Shown: positions 1-11,600 of the stretch, in pieces
Position numbering within the stretch: the stretch's first letter is position 1
Layout of the letters: every line of letters begins with the position of its first letter
Source of the DNA: Salminus brasiliensis
Taxonomy: Eukaryota > Chordata > Actinopteri > Characiformes > Bryconidae
Reading direction: 5' to 3'
Assembly (NCBI RefSeq): GCF_030463535.1
Contig: NC_132880.1
Coordinates: forward strand, 43,589,842 to 43,653,841
DNA: 64,000 bases
Notes under the pieces: generated by a model
Databases searched by the model: none
What the model saw: only the letters and a program-made list of their open reading frames with translations
What the model was told of the DNA's origin: nothing
Translations under genes and position numbers: made by a program

Positions 1-51
1 AAATAAAGCCAATAAACAGTAGTTCTACTTAAAAATGGCAGAAGTGTCTCC

Positions 52-238
52 AGAGCAGTGTTTCTCAACCCTGTCCTGCACATTTTAGTGGATTACCCGC
101 TTTAACACACACACCCTTCCACTCTGAAAGGGCTTGTTAATGAGCTGATTAGTTGAACCAGGTGTGTTTGGAACTGAGAAAGCACTCAAATGTGCGGGGC
201 AGGGTGCCTCTCGGACCAGGGTTGAGAAACACTGCTCT
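52..238. mobile_element. Short TIR element (MITE), 187 bp
   Basis: The two ends are a perfect 22-bp inverted repeat: 52-73 reads AGAGCAGTGTTTCTCAACCC and onward, and 217-238 is its reverse complement. There is no coding capacity inside. A diverged relative appears to lie at 53143-53265. The superfamily is not determined. Confidence 0.75.
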
Positions 239-609
239 AGAGGATGTGAACTAAGGGTGGGCGATGTGCTAAAAAAATTAATATCACAGATTTCATGGTA
301 TTTTCATGATACACAACTCTGTATCTGTATCTGTATCTCCTCTCCCGTACTGAGTACAGTGATTTGTATTCACATTGTGCTGCATGCCATCCCATTAAAC
401 AGGACTTATTACATTCTTTGTAATAAAACATGTGGTTGGTCAGTGTTCTTTAAGCACCACTAATATCCACAACACGCTCAAAGAAGTATATGGTGTCTCA
501 CAACGACCAAATTTATTAGGATTTGATCAAAAATGTCCTACCGCCCCCCTCTACTGCTAACTTATTATTACTCAGACAATCAACACTTATTTTTAACCAG
601 GGCGTGGGC

Positions 610-925
610 TCAGAGTGGCTCAGAGAGGTCTAATGTGCTAACACTGGCCCGCTTTGCCATCAGCGGCCGGAGTCTGAGAGAGCACAACTGCCCATGCTCT
701 CTCTCTCTCCGGGTGGGCAGATAACGCTCTCTCCCCTTGTCGCTTTTAAGCAACGTTAGCCAGGACAGGCATGTTATCTGATGCGGTGGAGCTGGGGACC
801 CAGTGCTTTTCTCTGGGCAGGTCGTCTGCCTGGCAATGAGGCCGAAACGAGGCGGTGGCTGGCTTTGCATATATAAAAGGAGGCCGTACCCTCCTAGTGT
901 TGGAAGCAATGCTAGCACTAGGGGT
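610..925 (+). repeat. SINE body fragment
   Basis: This resembles the body of a tRNA-derived fish SINE known by its 'gagagagcacaa...gggtgggcagat' and 'gaggcggtggctggctttgcat' segments. A matching tail (gaattgggagaaaaatgg) sits at 1183-1205 after another repeat, so the element may have been split by an insertion. Assignment is from memory of the family. Confidence 0.45.
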
Positions 926-933
926 AGTTACAC

Positions 934-1168
934 TTACATTTATTGCATTTAGCTGATGCTCTTATCCAGAGCGACTTACAAGGTTACTCGTGTTACAGAT
1001 GTGGGCCAATGTAGTGTTAGGAGTCTTGCCCAAGGACTCTTATTGGTTTAGCGCAGCACAGACACCCAGACCGGGAAGCAAACCCCAGTCTCCCACATGG
1101 TGTGGTAGCTCACTGGCATGTAGTGGGGTTATCTGTTGCATCACACCAACCACTAGTTATGCACAGGT
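934..1168 (+). repeat. SINE/LINE-tail interspersed repeat
   Basis: It begins with the 'cattta(g)ctgatgctcttatccagagcgactta' module found at the 3' ends of many fish V-SINEs and L2 LINEs, then continues 'gtgggccaatgtagtgttaggagtcttgcccaaggactcttattgg'. A second copy with the same order is at 18374-18603, and an inverted one is at 50165-50342. Confidence 0.7.
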
Positions 1169-1240
1169 GGGTTAACTGGCAGAACTGAATTGGGAGAAAA
1201 ATGGAAACAATTGACAAAAAAAAAGAAAAAAAAATCTGCT

Positions 1241-2587
1241 ATTTTTATCCACTCTCTCCCTTAAATCCATCTGGCTGTGATAAACTGTCATCACTGAAAC
1301 TGTTTCTTCTATGTCTTTTTTCCTGAAAAACAACTTCTTATTATGTGCGAAGTGTAACACCCAGCTGCTAGTGAGATATTCCTACGAGGCACATCTCAGA
1401 TGGTGAGGGAAGCAGTGACCTTGCATAAATCTGCATTCTGAAAGCAGGAGAGCTTCGCTTCCTGACAAAACACCATGCAAATTACACATTCAAACAGCTG
1501 ACCACAGACAACAAATCAAAACACGTTCGACTTGTGTGGCTAAATTTCACTTCACAACACACGCAGACAGAACCTCAGCACCGAAGAATGCACCGGCGTC
1601 TCCGCATTGTCTCTGCTGAACGAGCCACAACTGAACTGTAGTTCAACTTGGTCGTGAATTTGCTGCCTTCTTGTTCAGCCGGCTGGGGAAACGTGGTCTC
1701 CGAGGCGCATCAATTGTAATCAACACATAGATTTGCCCGGTGGTTACCAGTCAGACCACTTTAATTGCCATGTCAACATGATGCCAGCATAGAGAATCGA
1801 TGTGCTGTGCCGGGTTTAGCTGAGATTGATACAGCTTTCATGGCTGCGGGGCACGCTGGCTGAGGTTCTGATCAATGGGAGGAGACAGTACAAACCAGCA
1901 TGCCAGTCAAGCATGGAATTACACTGGAGCTGGTGCCAGCCCTGTGGCATTTCACAAGAATGTACAAGAGATTGGATCCTGGTTCATACAATTTCATTTA
2001 CTACTGAGCTGCTTAACTATAGACTTTACAATGAATCACTCAGACACGGAGACAGGTTCCTCAGTTCATCACAGAGAGCAATAAAATCAACGGCTTCTGC
2101 TTCCATCACTGAAATACAGCTCTTTTGTCCCGTCATCAAAATCTGAAAGGGCTGACCATCATCAGAATCAGAGAGTGACCTCATGCAAAACAATGAGTCA
2201 TTAAAAGCACCAGGCCGGATAACACCACAGCCCCCAACTGCTGCAGCAGCATGTAGATGCATGGACAGAAATCGGTTTATGAGATGATAATTCATAATAA
2301 TGTAAAGCTTTCATGCTCTTTAGGCCTGACTAGATAACTGGGAAATCTATGAAACGCTTTATTTAAGTGTCATATAAAGATGTAACAGCTGCATTAGAGA
2401 GCATCATGTTAGATATACAGCAAAGAAACTCCAGGTCCTGGTTTAACCTTCTTCCCACCTACCGTCTGGCCCTGACTTTGACAGCAAGGGTTTCCTCCTA
2501 GCTCACCTCCCATGATTATCAAACATGCATGGTCTCTTTCTGGTGGTAGATGCTGGACTTTGATTTCAACTGTGGCAAGAGCAACCT
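1241..2587. other. Intergenic sequence, nothing recognised
   Basis: Mixed-complexity DNA with no ORF of recognisable protein type and no splice-consistent exon that I could find on either strand. Confidence 0.5.
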
Positions 2588-2828
2588 GTAAGAGAACCCA
2601 GAACGCAGCGGCAAGGGTCGTCTTCAATGTCCCTAAATTCAGGAAGCTGACAGCCCACTTATTATTCATTGTCTCCATCTAAACCCAATATGCTAGAGTC
2701 CAGCACCTTATCTGAAATTTCCTTTGGATGATTTGTGGATTTGCAGATCTCAGAAATACTACCTGAGCTACCTGTAAGAGAACCCAGAACGCAGCGGCAA
2801 GGGTCATCTTCAATGTCCCTAAATTCAG
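2588..2828 (+). repeat. Duplicated LINE fragment around a 117-bp block
   Basis: A roughly 57-bp LINE segment (ctgtaagagaacccagaacg and onward) occurs at about 2588-2645 and again at about 2771-2828, with one visible difference. Between them lies a 117-bp block (2644-2760) that recurs without visible difference at 4105-4221. Confidence 0.7.
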
Positions 2829-3357
2829 CCATGTCACTCCACTGCTGCGTTCTCTTCACTGGCTTCCTGTAGCTGCTGCCCGCATCAGATTCAAAACCCT
2901 GACGCTGGCCTACAAAGCCAAGAACGGACCAGCCCCTCCATACTTGATGGCAATGGTCAAAAGCCGATCCGCACCAAGAGCCCTTCGAGCTTCAAGTACG
3001 GCTCGGCTCGACCCGCCATCCCTCAAAATTCGCAGAAGACAAGCGTCCAGGCTCTTTTCTGTCCTGGCACCGAAGTGGTGGAACGAGCTTCCCCTGGGTG
3101 TCCGAACGGCCGAGTTGCTCGCTGTCTTCAAACGCAGACTGAAGACTCACCTCTTTCGAGAGTACTTGGACGAATAGAGTACTATGGTCACCTTATTGTA
3201 TTGTGTTTAGTAGAGTCTAAAGCTTAGAGGTATCTTTGAATTAGAATTTTGGTCTATTCAAACTAGGTTTTTCTTGGGTAAATAGCAAAGCACTTTTGTA
3301 AATCGCTCTGGAGAAGAGCGTCCACTAAATGCCGTAATTGTAAATTTAAATGTAAGA
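2770..3357 (+). pseudogene. 3' end of an L2/CR1-like non-LTR retrotransposon
   Basis: The conceptual translation carries the typical reverse-transcriptase C-terminus of fish L2/CR1-type LINEs: a Leu-His/Cys-Trp-Leu-Pro-Val-like stretch, then Arg-Ile-Arg-Phe-Lys-Thr-Leu, Tyr-Lys-Ala-Lys-Asn-Gly-Pro-Ala-Pro-Pro-Tyr-Leu, then Trp-Trp-Asn-Glu-Leu-Pro, and the final FKRRLKTHLFREYLDE before a stop at about 3177. The 3' tail ends in ATGTAA-like repeats after 'gctctggagaagagcgtcc'. Only the C-terminal part of ORF2 remains, so it is a dead 5'-truncated copy. Confidence 0.8.
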
Positions 3358-4104
3358 GGACCCATGGTGACATTTTGGGATTGTTCTTGTGGAGCCTTCT
3401 TAATACATCTTGCAATCTGCTTATGGGCTGAACTTGCTAGGACGGCCTCGCTTGGCCATGTTGGCGGTCTTACTTACGATCTGGCGGACAGTGGAACGGC
3501 TGATTTCTGCCCTTCCCAGACTCACCTGAATCTAGAACCTTCTTTCTGAAGGCCTCAGAGAGCTCTCTGGATCTGGTCATGGTCAGGATCTTCACCACTC
3601 GCTTTAACAATCAAGAGCAAACTGAACTAAAGGTCTAACCATGTTCTAATCTTCTGCAGATGATCTTCTGCACCTGATCCTAATCCTGACGTTTGCCTCA
3701 TATGAAAACTGCACTTCTATGCAATTACGCTGTACATCTAGCAATGCCACCAGTGCCAACAGTGGTCACTTCATCAATAAAGACATGTGAGCCAATTGCT
3801 CACATTGTTGTCCAATACGGTGGTCTTCCAAAGCCCAGCTAGCTGTTCCTTATACATTACTTCACTATCATTGGTTGCTTTTTAAGGAAAACAGGCTTTG
3901 CCTACTTTACAACCACTTCTTTGGCATCATCTCCAAAATGCCCTTGACCTTCTGACCTAGCCCTCTTACTCACCAACTAATGAGGTAGCAGCACACAGGA
4001 AGCAACCAACTGTCCACTTACTTTTGGATGGTCTAAAACTGACACCTTAGGTGTACAGTAATTCCTACACAGTCCATCCAGCATGAAGGTACGCTCTTCT
4101 AGTT
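3358..4104. other. Intergenic, probable uncharacterised repeat
   Basis: No coding exon recognised. The sequence 'tggccatgttggcggtcttacttac...ggtcatggtcaggatcttcacc' has the feel of an interspersed element, but I see no terminal repeats that define it. Confidence 0.35.
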
Positions 4105-4221
4105 AAGCTGACAGCCCACTTATTATTCATTGTCTCCATCTAAACCCAATATGCTAGAGTCCAGCACCTTATCTGAAATTTCCTTTGGATGATTTGTGGA
4201 TTTGCAGATCTCAGAAATACT
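4105..4221. repeat. Second copy of the 117-bp block
   Basis: By eye this is base-for-base identical to 2644-2760, in the same orientation, 1,461 bp downstream. See the finding on this duplication. Confidence 0.8.
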
Positions 4222-5326
4222 CCGAAATACCACATAACACAAACAGTCCTGACGGCGGATTCTCATGCCACATATGCTCGCCCTGGTCTTCTAGAGAACG
4301 AAGAACCTTGGCTTGCTGCTTGTGAATCTGACCACATATCCAGTGCTATGGCTCACAAAAGTCCTGCACAGTAGCCAGTCATTCCAGTGTACAGCAGGTT
4401 AAGCCCTCACGCACTGCAGATAGCTAGATGGCTTCCACTGTCTGTGATCTGGCAGTCAGTTTCCATTACGAGCTGGGAAGCACTGAACTGCTCAAATCTG
4501 ATCATAAAAACAGGCCGGACAGGAAGAAGAGGGTTTTTTTTTTAATAGATAAGTAAGGTAGAATGATTTCCTCAATTGGAAACTGTTCTCTTGCTCAGTT
4601 CATTAGAAAAGGCCAAGCTGAAGTACTTCAGAGGAGCAGCATCTGTTTAACCTGCAGAGCTCAGCAGCATGCCTCAGAGAGAGGCGCAACGTTAACCAAC
4701 TAACGCTGGTTAAATCAGAGCAAGCCATTCCTATGCCTTATTATTGATCTGTATTTTAATTATAGGCTATAATAACTCAATATAATCATTTCGCAGCGAG
4801 CAGGGGGTGCATTGCACACTTTTATAAACGACCGGGAAGTTATAAGTTATAAGCAGGTGTTGCCTCTCGTATTTCCTTTGTTATTAAAGCCGTTAGACTC
4901 AAGAAAATGTTAGGGGCTGGATTTTTAGAAATTCGTCAATTTTAGGGTATTAAAATGCCAAAAGAGGATTTAAAAAAATAAAAAAATAATAAATATTCTC
5001 TTAAATAATTACATTTTTATTTATTTGTAAAACATAAACTGATTAATTATAAAACAGTATATTTTATGAGCACTTAATGGACTATAATACGAGTGCAGCT
5101 GAACATGGAAGGCAGTGCCAACCAACCAACATCGCCCACCAGCGAGGGAAGCGGTGCGGTTCACCCCTTCCCCGGAAAACGGCAGGACAGCTCGGGCTTC
5201 AGCTAGCTACACCTTTACAGACCACCGAAAAGTTGTAAGACCACCGACAAGTGTTAGATAGATAGTTAAGCAGCTACCCCTCGTATCTCCCTCATAGTTC
5301 GTCAGAAGACTTTTCTTTAGGAACTG
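4222..5326. other. Intergenic, with a diverged duplicate near 5.1 kb
   Basis: Mostly AT-rich and without recognised exons. The segment 5105-5190 (acatggaaggcagtgccaac and onward) is a diverged copy of 5509-5620 (acatggaaggcagtgccagc and onward). Both contain 'caccagcga' and an 'ccccgaaa'-like segment. Confidence 0.45.
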
Positions 5327-5387
<61 letters not shown>

Positions 5388-5425
5388 TATATATGATATA
5401 CTATTATATATATATATATATATTT
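5327..5425. repeat. AT dinucleotide microsatellite
   Basis: An almost pure (AT)n run with a short interruption around 5382-5408 (attatattatatatgatata). Confidence 0.95.
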
Positions 5426-5740
5426 TTCTGGTTAAGATCTATTATAATCAGGGCATGAACACAAGCAGTAATGTTACAGAAGGAAGCTCTGGCTCTATTC
5501 AGAGAGCAACATGGAAGGCAGTGCCAGCCAAAGAGTCCCCCCACCAGCGACTCTCTACCCCCGAGGAAAGCGGGTCGCTGTTCGCCGCTGAGACTCACCC
5601 TCTCCCCCGAAAGAAAGGCAGTCAAGCCGAGGGTCAATAGCATCCAAATGTTCCTCATAATTCCTCGGGCAAACGTGCGGCTTCGTGCAGAATCGCGGAA
5701 AAATAGAGGTATATCTTCCCGCTTCCACTTCTGAGCAACT

Positions 5741-5976
5741 CTCTCTCTCTCTCTCCCTCTCTCTCTCTCTCTCTCCCTCTCTCTCTCTCTCTCTCCCTCT
5801 CTCTCTCTCCCTCTCTGTCTCTGTCTCTCTCTCCCCCCTCTCTCTCTCTCTCTCAGGAGTGCAGGCTCACCGGATACGTGTTGCTTTCGCGTTAAACTAC
5901 AGTCCTCCGCGCACTTTTGTTTTGCTACACGTGGGATTCTTCTTTTAATTTTCCTAATCAAACACGACCTCCTGAC

Positions 5977-6028
<52 letters not shown>
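5741..6028. repeat. CT/CCCT polypyrimidine tracts
   Basis: Two CT-rich blocks (about 5741-5855 and 5979-6028) flank 120 bp of non-repetitive DNA. The long apparent reading frames across them on both strands are artefacts of the dinucleotide repeat. Confidence 0.9.
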
Positions 6029-6034
<6 letters not shown>

Positions 6035-6180
6035 CTTTCTATAGGACACGGCGCCGCGTCCACGCGTGTACAGCAACTCGCCCTCAGTGCGGAACGCGCA
6101 GTGGAGCACAAATACAGGTCAAAGGAGGGAGAGCCTGGCCAATGATTGACAGATAGTCCGACCATATGGGCGCATCGTCA
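6035..6180. promoter_or_regulatory. Short CpG-rich patch, possible promoter
   Basis: Unusually CpG-dense for this neighbourhood (ggcgccgcgtccacgcgtgt and onward), with a CCAAT motif inside 'gagcctggccaatgattgac' at about 6129-6148. No transcript model could be attached to it, so a promoter role is inference only. Confidence 0.3.
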
Positions 6181-8290
6181 GAGAGAGAGAGAGAGGGGGG
6201 GGGGCGGCGTGGAGTTTAAAAAAAAATGAGCTTTTCATGCTCTCTCTCTTTTTTTCTCTCTCTCTCTTTTTTCTCTCTTCTCAAGAATTTCTCATAGGTT
6301 TATAATCCGTATTTTACTCCCATGTGAGTTCCCACACATTACCACCTCTCTAAGTGTGCGCTTGCTTATTGCTACAGCTTTTTTTTTTTTAGAACAGAGT
6401 GATGTTTATATATTATTTATATCATTATTTGCAACTAAAAATAGCTTTATTCGATAAAATCTGTTGTTTTCCCTCATTATTATTATTATTATTATTATTA
6501 CTACCAGATCCTGCGCCCACAGTGTACCATATGCTCTGTCGCCCCCTAAAGGACGAGCCAGGCAATTCTACTCTACTCACCAACATTCCTCCTGGAGCCC
6601 CTTAGTTCTTCCTCCAGGATTAATCTACCTCTCATTTAGCTAATCAAGCATTCCTGATGGTAATAATTATACAGATCAGATGGGGCCATAAAGTCCTGTG
6701 TGTGGGGGGGGGGGGGGGGGGGGGTAGAGCTAAAGTTTGCAGTCTCTGTCAAGGGGGGCAGGGTGGACCCACAGCTCCAGTCACTCTAATCACAATAAGA
6801 AGAGCATGGCAGATTCACTACAGCCATGGTTTATCCACTCCTGTCATTGTCAGTACTATCTAAGAAAGTGTGAGCGCCAAAATGAAGTAAAAGGGTTATA
6901 AGTGGATAATTACAAATGATGACCTCGTCGTCACTCAGCGTTGTCTGACTGAAGCCGACTGAGAATTTGACTCTTGCACTCAGGAACCATGTCACACCCC
7001 ACCCCCCTCTGAAACTGACAAACACACACACACACACAAGCATGCAAGCACGCAAGCACCTCACTCCACTCCTCGGTAGGCTTATCCAGACCTAGATTAC
7101 TGGCTGTGGCGTCCCAGATTACCCAGCCAATTAGGGTGATGGCAAAGCTCCTTCTGTTATTCTCAGTTACACTCCTGAGGGCTGCCAGAACGTACAATGG
7201 CACCAACATCTGCCAAGCCACATGGGCCATGAAGCAACGCTGAAGCAAAAATGTCAGGCATTGGAAGACTTCAGAAAACAAAGTATTTCCATTGACAGGA
7301 TGTTTAACAAACCTGTCATATCTGATGATATGCTGGACACATTTCTTTATCTGTGTCTATGTTTAAAAGTATGATTTTAACACTGTATAACAGCTCCACT
7401 CAGTGGTGGTGCTTCTTGATTAAAGGGCAGATATCAAAGAAAACCACATTTTCCTGACTTTAATTAAATACAACAGATTTTTTACAAACTCATCCTTCAC
7501 CCCCCACTCCATACAGACCACATATGGAAACTAAGCCTCAGAACAGCCCCTTTTACCCCCGTCACCAATACCAACACTGTATACAATCCTGTATAACCAT
7601 ATTTGCATAGAGTCACAGCAATTCACACTGGTTTTAGACTTGGCTGCTTTTTAAATTAAGAACAACACTCATTTATATACAGTACCATGGAAAAGTTCCA
7701 GACAGCTGTGAAAATTAGAGTTAAAAAGCTCCTTATCTGGACAGAGTTTATTTACTGAGTAAAACACTGATATCAGAATAAACACTAATAATAACACTCC
7801 TACAGAAAGTGGTGGTGGTTCTCCATCACTGTGTTCATCATTAGAACATCTCCAAAGTTCTCCTCTCTCATGGAGTCTAGTATTATTTAGAGTTCTCCTC
7901 AGATCAACACCTGGTTTGGTGGTAAATCAGGGCTTAATGATGGTAAATCAGGTGAGCTGCTGCTGCTGCTGCTGCTGATGGAGTTGAACACATCCTCCAC
8001 GCTGTGCTGGCTGGACTGGGGGGCGTCCAGGAGAAACCTGGAGGAACCGAGCTCTGTTCTTCAGACTAGCTCACCGACAAGATCTCACTATTTTCTTCAG
8101 AATGAGAAGCTCTTGTTCATTTTTACTGGATTTATGTTTACCTGAATCTGTTCTGATGAGATCTGGAGTTTCTATGGTAAAAAAAAATCTCCTATCGCTG
8201 AGAGACATGCTTTAAATAATGTGCTTAGGTGCCTAAAACCTTAGTGCACAGTGCTTTGTGCGGTATATCAGTACATCAGTATATCAGTAG
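6181..8290. other. Intergenic DNA between the CpG patch and ppp1r36
   Basis: It contains a poly-G run near 6704-6724, short ATT and CA runs, and an interspersed repeat at about 8040-8190 (agctctgttcttcagactag and onward) that recurs at 52799-52950. No gene recognised. Confidence 0.5.
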
Positions 8291-8376
8291 TGAAGCCACA
8301 GTGACACAAACTGCTGGTTTAATCTTTAATACTTAATAGGAACGAAGCCGGTAACTCCAAAATCCAGCAGTGATGT

Positions 8377-8647
8377 TCATTCTGTATCTGACGACAGCAC
8401 CTCCGTGGTGGCTCTGGAGGCCATAGTGTAAGCCCGGCTGAGGCTGCTGCGCTTGCCTGCTGTTGCTGTTGCAGATCTCTGGCCCTTGAAGGAGATCTTG
8501 CTCTCAGTAACTCGTGATCTGGCCTCATCATTTTCACTTTCCTCTTCGTCGCTGCTGTCTTCGTTGTCTCCCTCTTCACTCTTGTCCTTTGCTGGCATTA
8601 GTGTGGTGCAGCTGAACTGGCTGAGAGGCTTTCCCAGGATACCAAAA
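8377..8647 (-). CDS. ppp1r36: ppp1r36 coding exon 11 (terminal)
   Basis: 271 nt including the stop at 8377-8379. Encodes FGILGKPLSQFSCTTLMPAK, an acidic tract and the KISF motif that fits RVxF. An ATTAAA (minus strand, near 8324-8329) could be a polyadenylation signal about 50 bp after the stop. Confidence 0.75.
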
Positions 8648-11600
8648 CTGAGGTAGGGAGGTGGAATGGAGAAGAGGTTGGGGCACAGAGGAGATAAGAT
8701 AAACAAAAAATGACAATTTAATAGTGTACTGATTCAAATACTTCCTTCCCTTCCCAGACGTCAGAGTAAGTCAGTAGTAACACTTTTGTCACCTGAGTGA
8801 AGCTAACTGTTGGTTCAGCTCCTTCATTAGATCTTCAGTGTCTCTGAGTTTAGCTGGCTGCTGCTTCAGATGGCAAGACCTGTGGAACAGATGAGGGGCT
8901 TTTTCTTTCAGGGAAGGAAGAAGTGACACCATGAGGGGCGAACGCTGGGTCAGAATATTGCTCCGGGCTGGCCGGCGATGAGACGTCCTAGAGGTCAGAG
9001 GTCAGGAGACAGAGAGTGAGTGTTACTGACAGCAGAGGAAACCATAAAAGTATAAATCACTGCACAAATCAACCCCCCCCAGGCAGTCAGCATGGAGGCA
9101 CAGGAGATACCAGCATATGGGTGCAAACTACTAAGCCATGGTATAGCCAAACTGCAGACATACATATTGTGACATTACATTAGCATAGAGATTTAAGTAA
9201 TTACTTTACCTCAAATGGGACATGTGTGGTGTGCATAGCTTGCTTCTTTAGATTTGCTCTGTCAGCATTATCTCTGTGAGGCTAGTAACTAAAGTAGCTA
9301 AAAAGTCACGGGAGTCTGTCACCCAAAATCTCAAGTCATAGGACCTCTATTATATTAGCCTCATGGCTTCAATGCTAAACTGAACCTGTCTTGGCTGATC
9401 GATTGCATTTAAAGTAAAAAGTAAAATAAGCCAATTTAATGAAGGATTTAATTTAATTTAATAAGTACTGCCATGCAAAAACCTTGTATCTTCAAAACAG
9501 CCACTTTTAGAGAAGAAAAACCCCTTCATAACTTAAAAATGGACGCAAATGTAAAAAGATATATAATATTGAAATTATGAGAATATAAAAAACAACTAAA
9601 AACCTGAAAAATAGCAAAAATAAACATAAATAACAATACACATATTGATATTACATCTTGTCGCACATAAGCTGTGTCCCAATTTAGGGGCTGCATCCTT
9701 CAAAAGACGCAGTATACAACAACGCAGACTTTGAAGGCATCACGAAACGCTGTTCCTATCACCTAGCAACCTTGATGGCTGCAGCTGTCACGCAATGAAA
9801 CCTGGGATATGTTGGCTGGCAAAGGATCCACTCGTTGCCGTTTCTTGGTCACATACAGCCTAGTCACACTTTTGTGATACAATCAGTGTTTGAATGCAGC
9901 CTAATACCCCTGTAGTCCACTCCTGGCATTAGGTTTGTGTTAATCTGTGCTATTGGCAGTACTTCACTACTTAAACCAGCTTTAGAAGGGGTGTCCACAA
10001 ACATATGGACATGTGGTGTATTGTCAAGAAACACACTTATTAACATAGTAAATGCACAACAGTACAACTGAATGTAACCCAGCCATGGCAGTGGACACAC
10101 ACATACACACACACACACACATATTCACACAGTAGTGAATAGGAGCAGTGAGCACAAAGGCCCACATTGGTGGGCAGCCACCTTAACAAGGGAGCAATTG
10201 GGGGTTAGGTGCCTTGCTCAAGGGCGCTGTTTCTCCAGCCCACCCCCACCACACTTCCTGCCAGTCCAGGGGATCGAATTGGCGGCTTTCTGGTCCTCAG
10301 CCTACTTCTCCAACCTTTAGGTCCTGGCTAAGAGAATACCCACCCACGTAACCATGCAGCATGCATGTTCTTAGCCAGAGAAACTTAATATTTAACCATC
10401 TTACAAAGGTGGGTGGATTTAGTGTTAGCAATCTTTCCAAAGGAAGCCAGGGCTGCCACATGGAGGACATGGTTGTTTGTAAGCAAGGAGGAAGGAGTCA
10501 GAAATGAATTCACTGTCATTAAAAAAAAATGCTGACCAAGCTTCACTTGACCAAACCTCTACTGGAGGTACACTCTCCATTGAATTGCAATAATTTAAAT
10601 TCAGTATCTGGGTTCATGCTTTGCTCTCTACAGGCTATGTTGCTATTAAGGTGTACAAATGTCTGTTGAGTTTACTCAGGTACATGATGTGGCTCAGACC
10701 TTTTGGCTGGGGCAGTTTGTCTGGAATGCACAGGTCCAGACAGGCCCTCTGTCTGGGTGATCCCCTCCTCGTCCTGCTCTGACTCCTCCTCGGCTTCAGC
10801 TCTCAGGACAGGATTAAATGTGTTTGACCGGAACAAGTGACCAATCTCAGCCTGGATCCCTTTCAGGTCTTTCCTTCCAAAGGTAACCCATGCTACATAA
10901 CTGAAGAAGCTGTACAAACACTAGCATCCACATGCAGAACACACAGATCAGAATTTTGATCAGATGATTTTAATCAGTTATAAACTTCTTCTAATGGTAT
11001 GAGCTAGACAGGGTAACTAATATGCCACTAATATGTACGTTATGCAAGTATATGAGTTTTAGTGTGAGCCCTTATACTTTTGAGTTGAAACTACACTATA
11101 TGGACAAAAGTATTGGGACACATAATCATTCATTGTTTCTTTTGAAATCAAGGGTATTCAAAATTAGTTTATCTTGCTTTTGTTGGAGTAACTGTCCTGG
11201 GAAGGCTTTATGCTTATGCTTTATTTTGGAGGAGCACTGCCATGAGGATTTGATTGCATTCAGCGACAAGAGCATTAGTGAGGTCAGGATGTTGGCTGAT
11301 CACCACCCCACCTCATCCCCAACGCATTCTAATAGTACTGAATGGAGAACCATCATTCCAGAGGACACAGTTTCACTGCTCCACAGCTCAATGCTGGTGG
11401 GCTTTATACCCCTTTAGCCCACCTCTAGCATGGTGCCAATAGGTTCATATTTATCTGCTCCAGAAAGTCCTATTCTGTTGACAGTACTTCTCTAAAGTGA
11501 CTAGACAAGCTGTGTGTTTGTGCATTTGAATAGCTTTGTCAGCAATGGGTGCAACTTAACGTAGCCAAATGCATTTCTTAGAAGGGGTGTCCACAAACAT

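Noticed and set aside
5404-6165. Minus-strand frame of 253 codons with Arg/Glu runs
   Set aside because: Produced by CT/GA dinucleotide tracts; no domain and no splice-consistent neighbours.
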